A DNA stretch of 5,025 nucleotides, from positions 1 to 5,025 of the forward strand of contig JAICKM010000537.1 of assembly GCA_025927935.1 (NCBI GenBank), read 5' to 3'. Positions 1 to 3,908 of this stretch are shown piece after piece. Under the pieces are notes generated by a model. It saw nothing but the letters and a program-made list of their open reading frames with translations. It did no database searches and was not told the origin of the DNA. The stretch is from Chloroflexia bacterium (GTDB lineage Bacteria > Chloroflexota > Chloroflexia > QHBQ01 > JADMIH01). The translations under genes and the position numbers were made by a program. Position 1 is the stretch's first letter, and the number at the start of each line of letters is the position of its first letter.

Positions 1-12
1 CCCCTCAAGACG

Positions 13-110
13 AGACTCTTCGCTGCGCTCAGAGTGACAAACACGCGCGGACGGACTACTCAGCACTCAGCAATGTGCTACGCATCGCTGCGCGAGCAGC
101 ACTCAGCACT
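13..110. repeat. Short direct and inverted repeats upstream of the lipoprotein gene
   Basis: This non-coding stretch holds small repeats. ACTCT at 15-19 pairs with AGAGT at 31-35 around an 11-base loop. The 12-mer CAGCACTCAGCA occurs at 61-72 and again at 97-108, and the second copy is part of a 7-base tandem (CAGCACT twice, 97-110). GCTG at 87-90 can pair with CAGC at 97-100. I see no convincing gene in 1-139. The hairpin has no T-run, so it is not a typical terminator. The pattern resembles dispersed intergenic repeats of GC-rich genomes, but only the edge of it lies in the window. Confidence 0.45.
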
Positions 111-125
111 CGTTGGCGCCGGGCA

Positions 126-134
126 TGGTATAAT
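126..134 (+). promoter_or_regulatory. Extended -10 promoter of the lipoprotein gene
   Basis: TGGTATAAT fits the extended -10 consensus (TG-N-TATAAT), with the hexamer at 129-134 a perfect match. No good -35 lies at 16-18 bases, which an extended -10 can tolerate. Initiation about 7 bases after the hexamer falls at 140-142, on the ATG itself, so a leaderless transcript is inferred. In agreement, no Shine-Dalgarno sequence lies before the start. Confidence 0.65.
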
Positions 135-139
135 GGGGC

Positions 140-1369
140 ATGAACACACACCCTGTTGCGGCCCGCCCCGGCGGACCGTTCCGTTTGTGCTATTGGTTGC
201 TGGGTGCCGGCCTGCTGCTGGGGCTGGCCGGCTGTGGCGGCCCGGCGGCGTCCACGCCGAGCCCCGTGTCCGAGGTGGGGGGCGGCCAGGCGGCCCCGGC
301 GGCGCCCACGGTGGGCGATTCCGCGACGGCGACCCCATCGCCCCTGCTTCCGACGGTGACATTGCCGCCGCTCCCGGCCACGGCCACCTCGGATGTGGTG
401 GTGCCCACGGACACCTTGCCGCCCGTGCCGGCCACGGCCACCTCCGCAGCGCCGCCCGTGACCGAGACGCCCGTGCCGCCCCCGGCCACCGATACGGCGC
501 TGCCGCCGCCCTCGGACACGCCCCGCCCGGTCGCGTCCACCCATACCCCGCACCCGGTGGCGGCTACGAAAGCGCCCACCAAAGCGCCCACCAAAGCGCC
601 CACCAAAGTGCCCACAGTGCCCCCGCCGACGCAAGTGGTGGTGCTGCCGCCCACGCCTGCGCCGCCAACGGCCACGTCCGGTGAGCGCGATCCCTATGCC
701 ACGCCGGTGGTCGAGCTAACGCCGCCCGTGGTCGATCAGTCGGCGTATGACGCCTATATTCCGGCGGCGATGAAGAGCCGCCAGTTTTCGCACTACTCGT
801 GCGAGTTCGATGCCGCCTGGGTGGTGCTCAAGACCTACGGCTTCGACCCTACTGTGGAAGAACTCATCAACATCATCGGCGTGGACCACAGCGTCGAGCC
901 GCGCTGGGAAGAAACGTCTAAGGGGATCTTCATCTACGGCGGCGATATCCGGCACTACTACTCCGGCGATTACCTGACTAACTTCCTGGGCCGCTCCAGC
1001 GGGCAGGCCATGAGCAAGGTCTTCACGCACTATGGCCTGCGCGTGACGCCCGTCCACGACAAGGCGAGCCTGCAAGCCGCGCTGCGCGGCGGGTCGCTGG
1101 TCTGGATCAAGACGACCGCCGACTTCAAGCCCGGCGCCCCGGCCACCTGGGTCATGCCCGACGGCAGCACCTACCAGACCGTGCTAGGCAACGACCACGC
1201 GGTCGTCGTCATGGGCTACAACGCGACAGGCGCGCTGATCCGCGACGTGCTGGGGCCGACCAAGACCAACTGGAACCGCCCGTATGAGTACCTGGTGCCC
1301 TGGGCCAAGTTCCTGGCCGCCTGGAAGCAGCAGTCCTACGACGGCCTCGCCGTGGCGCCCGCCCGCTAG
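140..1369 (+). CDS. Lipoprotein with C39-family cysteine peptidase-like domain
   Basis: The 409-residue product is predicted to be lipid-anchored outside the membrane. Residues 1-32 form a lipoprotein signal: an arginine at 15, a hydrophobic stretch at 16-30 and the lipobox LAGC ending at Cys32. Residues 33 to about 198 are a low-complexity tether rich in Pro, Thr, Ala and Val. Residues 200-405 match the Peptidase_C39_2 type. Gln215 lies six residues before Cys221 (motif Q-F-S-H-Y-S-C-E), the papain-like oxyanion Gln/Cys spacing. His353 (N-D-H-A-V-V) and Asp369 (R-D-V-L-G) complete a plausible triad. The family cleaves peptides or acts as a surface hydrolase; the substrate here is unknown. 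The ATG at 140 is chosen because the signal peptide begins there and an extended -10 ends six bases earlier. The stop is TAG, and repeat element A begins a few bases beyond it. Catalytic activity is inferred. Confidence 0.88.
   Translation: MNTHPVAARPGGPFRLCYWLLGAGLLLGLAGCGGPAASTPSPVSEVGGGQAAPAAPTVGDSATATPSPLLPTVTLPPLPATATSDVVVPTDTLPPVPATATSAAPPVTETPVPPPATDTALPPPSDTPRPVASTHTPHPVAATKAPTKAPTKAPTKVPTVPPPTQVVVLPPTPAPPTATSGERDPYATPVVELTPPVVDQSAYDAYIPAAMKSRQFSHYSCEFDAAWVVLKTYGFDPTVEELINIIGVDHSVEPRWEETSKGIFIYGGDIRHYYSGDYLTNFLGRSSGQAMSKVFTHYGLRVTPVHDKASLQAALRGGSLVWIKTTADFKPGAPATWVMPDGSTYQTVLGNDHAVVVMGYNATGALIRDVLGPTKTNWNRPYEYLVPWAKFLAAWKQQSYDGLAVAPAR
362..469 (+). repeat. Two copies of an 18-codon repeat in the lipoprotein tether
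   Basis: Codons 75-92 and 93-110 form two diverged 54-base units. Both begin LPP(L/V)PATATS, and the tails differ (DVVVPTDT against AAPPVTET). The GGCCACGGCCACCTC core is shared at DNA level. This suggests the tether grew by in-frame duplication. Confidence 0.6.
569..616 (+). repeat. 12-base tandem repeat, four units, encoding K-A-P-T
   Basis: Four head-to-tail 12-mers of AAAGCGCCCACC lie at 569-580, 581-592, 593-604 and 605-616. The first three are identical and the last has two changes (GCG to GTG, ACC to ACA). They encode KAPT, KAPT, KAPT and KVPT (residues 144-159). Because the unit is four codons, gain or loss by slippage would change tether length without shifting the frame. Confidence 0.9.
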
Positions 1370-1372
1370 CCG

Positions 1373-1550
1373 CCGGGGCCAACCTCTCCCCCAACCCCTC
1401 TCCGCCGCGGCGAGGGGAGTCGCGCTTGCCCCTCCTTCCCGCCGCGGGAAGGAGGGGCGTCCTTTACCATAGGTACGGCACTTTCCCCCTTCCCGGCGCG
1501 GGAAGGGGGCAGGGGGGTTAGGCCCGTCGCCCACCCGGATGCCGCCCGCG
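1373..1550 (+). repeat. Palindromic intergenic repeat, copy A (long form)
   Basis: Copy A fills most of the gap between the lipoprotein and exporter genes. Its block at 1379-1410 is identical over 32 bases to copies B (3649-3680) and C (3760-3791). It contains three hairpins with three-base loops: 1395-1417 (arms of 10, one mismatch), 1428-1458 (14 perfect pairs) and 1485-1509 (11 perfect pairs). The right end, 1517-1549, matches 3841-3873 of copy C at 29 of 33 positions. The left terminal repeat is degraded where it meets the lipoprotein stop codon. Compared with C it carries about 60 extra bases (roughly 1421-1480) that include the middle hairpin. No coding is convincing here: open frames through the element only translate the repeat. 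Confidence 0.85.
1428..1458 (+). terminator. Strong hairpin inside repeat A, possible terminator of the lipoprotein gene
   Basis: GCCCCTCCTTCCCG (1428-1441) pairs perfectly with 1445-1458 around a CCG loop, giving 14 pairs. It begins 58 bases after the lipoprotein stop. The following bases, GTCCTTT, hold only a short T-run, so this is not a textbook intrinsic terminator. It may halt or stabilise the upstream transcript; that role is inferred. Confidence 0.35.
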
Positions 1551-1568
1551 AACAGCGGGTCCGGCCTG

Positions 1569-1577
1569 TGCTATACT
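1569..1577 (+). promoter_or_regulatory. Extended -10 promoter of the ThrE-family exporter gene
   Basis: TGCTATACT is an extended -10 (TG-N-TATACT, hexamer at 1572-1577). CGAACA at 1549-1554, 17 bases upstream, is a weak -35 (3 of 6). Initiation is expected near 1584, leaving a leader of about 56 bases before the GTG at 1640. The promoter begins about 20 bases after the conserved right end of repeat A. Confidence 0.6.
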
Positions 1578-1610
1578 GCCTGGGGCAGGCCCGCGGGGTT
1601 TGGCCCGCGG
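1578..1610 (+). promoter_or_regulatory. Two adjacent hairpins at the 5' end of the exporter leader
   Basis: GCCTG (1578-1582) pairs with CAGGC (1586-1590) around GGG. Directly next to it CCGCGGG (1591-1597) pairs perfectly with CCCGCGG (1604-1610) around GTTTGG. The 9-mer GGCCCGCGG occurs twice, at 1588-1596 and 1602-1610. The expected transcription start (about 1584) falls inside the first hairpin, so only the second would be wholly present in RNA. It would lie near the 5' end, 10 bases before the Shine-Dalgarno. Roles in RNA stability or as a DNA operator are both possible. I do not recognise a known riboswitch. Confidence 0.4.
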
Positions 1611-1620
1611 CTATTACGCA

Positions 1621-1629
1621 AGGGAGAGG
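1621..1629 (+). promoter_or_regulatory. Shine-Dalgarno sequence that fixes the exporter start
   Basis: The purine-rich AGGGAGAGG ends 10 bases before the GTG at 1640. No comparable site precedes the in-frame GTG at 1568, which lies upstream of and overlaps the -10 box. The start at 1640 is therefore preferred. Confidence 0.7.
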
Positions 1630-1639
1630 TAAGACAACG

Positions 1640-2926
1640 GTGACGGCAGTAGAGTCGCAGCCGGCGGCGGCGCCGGGGCGCCCGCACGTGCAGCAGGTCC
1701 TGGCGGTGGCCGTGCAGGCCGGCGCGATCATGCTCAGCAGCGGGGCGGAGACGCAGCGCGTCGAAGACACCGTGAATATCATCGCGCGGGCTTTCGGCGT
1801 CGCCGACAGCCAGTGCCTGGTGATGACCACCGGTATCTATGTGTCGCTGGACGATCCGCAGATGGCGCACCCGGTCACGCTGGTCCATCGCGTGCCCAGC
1901 CGCACATTGCACTACGACCGCGTCTCGGCGGTCAACGACCTGTCGCGGCGGGTGGCGCGCGGCCTGGCCGGCGTGGCCGACGCGCAGCGCGAGTTGGACG
2001 CCATCGCGCGGGCGCCGAACCCCTATCCGCTGTCTATCTGGCTGGCCGGGGGCGCGGGGTCGGCGGCGGGGGTTGCGTTGCTGCTGGGCGGCGGCCCGCT
2101 CGACGTGCTGCCCGCGTTCGCCAGCACCGTGCTGGTGCTGCTGATCGGCGTGCTGCTACAACGCAGCAAGATCCCGGCGCTGTTCAGCGATACTGTCGGC
2201 GCGGCCCTGGCGACGGCGGTGGCCCTGGCCCTGGTCTCGTTGGGCGTGGCGATCCACGCCGATATGGTCATCGCCGGCGGCATCATGACGCTGGTGCCGG
2301 GGGCCGCGCTGCTGATCAGCGTGCAGGACGCCATCTCCGGCAACTTGCTCAGCGCGGCGGCGCGCGGGCTGGAAACGTTGCTGAAGGGCGCGGCCCTCGC
2401 CAGCGGCGTCGGGCTGGCGCTCACGGGCGCGCTCGATCTGGGGCTGCATATCTCGGTGCAAAGCAGCGCCGGACAGGTCTGGCAGATACCGATCCAGGTG
2501 GTCGCGGCATTTGCCGCCTCGGCCTGCTACGCCGTCTTGAACCACGTGCCGCGCTTCGCCCTGCTCACGGCGGGGGTAGCCGGGGCGGTGGGCTGGCTGG
2601 CCTACCTGCTGGTGCTCCAGGTGAAGGACAGCCCGCTAGCCGCTACGTTCCTGGCCGCGTTTGTCGTCGGCGTGTTGAGTTGGGGCTTCGCCCGCGGCCA
2701 GCACGCGCCCGTCTCGCTCTTCATCCTGCCCGGCATCCTGCCGCTGCTGCCCGGCGTGACGATCTACAACGGGATGCTCGACCTGGCGACCAATCAGAGC
2801 CTCCAGGGGCTGTTGCTGCTGGTCCATGCCGTGTTTCTGGGCGGCGCGCTGGCGGCGGGGGTGGGCCTCAGCGACTCACTGGCGCCGCACCTCTGGCGGC
2901 GGCGGCTCACCCGGCGGCGGCCCTGA
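1640..2926 (+). CDS. ThrE-family (threonine/serine exporter-like) membrane protein
   Basis: This 428-residue inner-membrane protein belongs to the ThrE family, with a DUF1212 (YjjP-like) half and a DUF3815 (YjjB-like) half in one chain. Known members export threonine and serine (Corynebacterium ThrE, 489 residues) or succinate (E. coli YjjPB, two proteins). The soluble N-terminal part holds the family motif SGAETQRVEDT at 34-44. About ten hydrophobic helices follow, near 131-151, 156-174, 186-206, 208-226, 246-266, 284-302, 304-326, 333-349, 355-376 and 388-412. LVPGAALL near 218-225 and the matching LPGILPLLPG at 363-372 are the paired signature loops of the two halves. The C-terminus is Arg-rich (WRRRLTRRRP), as expected for a cytoplasmic tail. 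The GTG start is chosen from the Shine-Dalgarno sequence. The exported substrate cannot be read from sequence. Confidence 0.9.
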   Translation: MTAVESQPAAAPGRPHVQQVLAVAVQAGAIMLSSGAETQRVEDTVNIIARAFGVADSQCLVMTTGIYVSLDDPQMAHPVTLVHRVPSRTLHYDRVSAVNDLSRRVARGLAGVADAQRELDAIARAPNPYPLSIWLAGGAGSAAGVALLLGGGPLDVLPAFASTVLVLLIGVLLQRSKIPALFSDTVGAALATAVALALVSLGVAIHADMVIAGGIMTLVPGAALLISVQDAISGNLLSAAARGLETLLKGAALASGVGLALTGALDLGLHISVQSSAGQVWQIPIQVVAAFAASACYAVLNHVPRFALLTAGVAGAVGWLAYLLVLQVKDSPLAATFLAAFVVGVLSWGFARGQHAPVSLFILPGILPLLPGVTIYNGMLDLATNQSLQGLLLLVHAVFLGGALAAGVGLSDSLAPHLWRRRLTRRRP

Positions 2927-2938
2927 GCGCCCCGCCGG
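2911..2938. terminator. Hairpin at the convergent gene ends, possible bidirectional terminator
   Basis: CCGGCGG (2911-2917) pairs with CCGCCGG (2932-2938) around a 14-base loop that holds the exporter's TGA stop. The right arm ends just beyond the hydrolase stop. There is no T-run on either strand. With only 13 bases between convergent stops, any terminator must overlap coding sequence. The arms may be chance in such GC-rich DNA. Confidence 0.25.
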
Positions 2939-2939
2939 C

Positions 2940-3518
2940 TTAGAGAGTCCCGACCGGCCCGTGGCCGGGATAGACGGTCCGGCCCCCTTTGGCCCGGATG
3001 CGCTCCCAACTCGCCTGAACCAGATCCATCGCGTCCGGTCGCGCCGCTTGCGGCACGGTTAAATCGCCGGTAAAAGCCGCGCCGTCGTCCAGAATCAGGG
3101 TCACGCTGTCGTCCGAGTGCCCCGGCGTGCTGATGATCTCGCCCTGGATGCCGATGCGCGCGAGAAACGCCCGGCTCTCGGCGGTGCTGATCACGATGTT
3201 GCCGTCCGGCCCGATGTCCTGGTACTGGTCCTGCGGCTTGACATAAGTGCGGAGCAGCGGAATCCCGGCAAGCTGCGTGTCCACGACGATGAGCCGCACG
3301 CCCAGCCCTTTCAGATTTTGCACCAGGCCCGCATGGTCGGGGTGGTAGTGCGTGGCTAGCTGATAGGGGATGGCGGCCAGGTCGATGTCCATCCGCCGAC
3401 AGGTATGTTGCAGCGTGGGCAGCGTGCCGGGCCACCCGGCGTCGACCAGCAGACGTGGGGCATTATCGGCCAGCACATAATAGTTGGTCGAGCGATAGCC
3501 CACGTTCACAATATTCAT
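2940..3518 (-). CDS. Metallo-beta-lactamase-fold hydrolase
   Basis: This 192-residue soluble protein has the metallo-beta-lactamase fold and a full set of metal ligands. The HxHxDH motif is His57, His59, Asp61 and His62 (T-H-Y-H-P-D-H-A-G). His134 follows (T-P-G-H-S), then bridging Asp152 (T-G-D-L) and His186 (Y-P-G-H-G-P). The early strand LLVDAG, with Asp26, is also typical. A two-metal hydrolase, perhaps acting on a thioester, lactone or phosphoester, is likely; the substrate is unknown. ATG at 3518 is chosen because GGGAGGG lies just before it and the fold starts there (NIVNVGYRSTNYYVL). The frame stays open for more than 1.4 kb upstream, but that part crosses repeats B and C and antisense TPR sequence, so a longer protein is not credible. 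The chain ends only six residues after His186, shorter than many relatives. Confidence 0.9.
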   Translation of the reverse strand: MNIVNVGYRSTNYYVLADNAPRLLVDAGWPGTLPTLQHTCRRMDIDLAAIPYQLATHYHPDHAGLVQNLKGLGVRLIVVDTQLAGIPLLRTYVKPQDQYQDIGPDGNIVISTAESRAFLARIGIQGEIISTPGHSDDSVTLILDDGAAFTGDLTVPQAARPDAMDLVQASWERIRAKGGRTVYPGHGPVGTL

Positions 3519-3521
3519 ACG

Positions 3522-3528
3522 CCCTCCC
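3522..3528 (-). promoter_or_regulatory. Shine-Dalgarno sequence of the hydrolase gene
   Basis: On the minus strand GGGAGGG precedes ATG by three bases (the GGGAG core by five). It decides the start in a frame that is open far upstream. Confidence 0.65.
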
Positions 3529-3591
3529 GCGCAATACTGTGGGCAGCACGCCAGCCATCCGCCGGGGCCTGCCCTGCGGCAGACTAGCACA

Positions 3592-3620
3592 GCTATACTA
3601 CGATTGAGGGGAGGTGTCAA
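3592..3620 (-). promoter_or_regulatory. Sigma-70-type promoter of the hydrolase gene
   Basis: Minus strand: a perfect -35, TTGACA (3620-3615), then a 17-base spacer and TATAGC as -10 (3597-3592, 4 of 6). Transcription should start near 3585, giving a leader of about 67 bases. The left end of repeat B lies about 16 bases upstream of the -35. Confidence 0.65.
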
Positions 3621-3636
3621 GGTGCGCGCTCCCCCT

Positions 3637-3716
3637 CCCGGTGGCCGGCCAACCTCTCCCCCAACCCCTCTCCGCCGCGGAGAGGGGAGTCCTCTTTTCC
3701 CCTTCCAGCGGCGGGA
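3637..3716 (+). repeat. Palindromic intergenic repeat, copy B (right-truncated)
   Basis: These 80 bases match 3748-3827 of copy C with only two substitutions (G/A at 3648, T/C at 3698). The copy starts with the element's left end (CCCGGTGGCCG) and contains the perfect 10-pair hairpin at 3665-3687 with a CCG loop. The match stops after GCGGGA, so the second hairpin arm and the right terminal repeat are missing. A 31-base spacer (3717-3747) separates it from the matching start in copy C. It lies between the divergent hydrolase and TPR promoters. Confidence 0.85.
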
Positions 3717-3743
3717 CCCGCACAGGCGATCGCGCCGGGAGGC

Positions 3744-3866
3744 GCATCCCGGTGGCCGACCAACCTCTCCCCCAACCCCTCTCCGCCGCGGAGAGGGGAG
3801 TCCTCTTTCCCCCTTCCAGCGGCGGGAAGGGGGGCAGGGGGTTAGGTTCGTCGGCCACCGGGATGC
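3744..3866 (+). repeat. Palindromic intergenic repeat, copy C (complete, with terminal inverted repeats)
   Basis: The ends, 3744-3766 and 3844-3866, are inverted repeats matching at 22 of 23 positions (start GCATCCCGGTGGCCGAC). Inside are two hairpins: 3776-3798 (10 perfect pairs, CCG loop) and 3809-3833 (9 perfect pairs, 7-base loop). The 123-base unit could fold into one long structure. It has no transposase or credible gene, as expected for a MITE- or REPIN-like element. A bordering AT occurs on both sides of CCCGG...CCGGG (3746-3747 and 3863-3864), but it is part of the inverted repeat, so a target-site duplication cannot be asserted. Confidence 0.85.
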
Positions 3867-3873
3867 CGCCCGC

Positions 3874-3902
3874 TTGCGTCCCACGCGCCTGGCCCCTATA
3901 CT
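3874..3902 (+). promoter_or_regulatory. Sigma-70-type promoter of the TPR gene, adjoining repeat C
   Basis: TTGCGT (3874-3879) and TATACT (3897-3902) are separated by 17 bases. Initiation seven bases after the -10 falls exactly on the A of the ATG at 3909, so a leaderless mRNA is inferred. No Shine-Dalgarno sequence is present. The -35 begins at the base after the block shared by the right ends of repeats A and C. Confidence 0.6.
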
Positions 3903-3908
3903 TATGCC

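Noticed and set aside
133..135. ATG at 133, and likewise ATG at 3904, as alternative starts.
   Set aside because: Both are out of frame with the genes that follow and lie within or next to the -10 boxes.
34..684. Plus-strand and minus-strand open frames overlapping the first 700 bases.
   Set aside because: They are shadows of the lipoprotein frame, rich in Gly, Arg and His from its GC-rich linker. They lack family motifs.
1568..1639. In-frame GTG at 1568 as the exporter start.
   Set aside because: It overlaps the -10 box, lies upstream of the expected transcription start and lacks a ribosome site. The extra residues would cover the leader hairpins.
2954..2968. Perfect 6-pair hairpin CCGGCC-CGT-GGCCGG after the exporter stop as a terminator.
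   Set aside because: It lies in the conserved hydrolase codons for P-G-H-G-P and has no T-run, so coding constraint explains it.
3594..3599. TATACT on the plus strand as a promoter.
   Set aside because: There is no TG extension, -35 or gene start at a suitable distance. The same bases are better explained by the minus-strand TATAGC with its TTGACA.
3726..3733. GCGATCGC octamer, like the HIP1 palindrome of cyanobacteria.
   Set aside because: There is a single copy in a GC-rich spacer and nothing else points to cyanobacteria.
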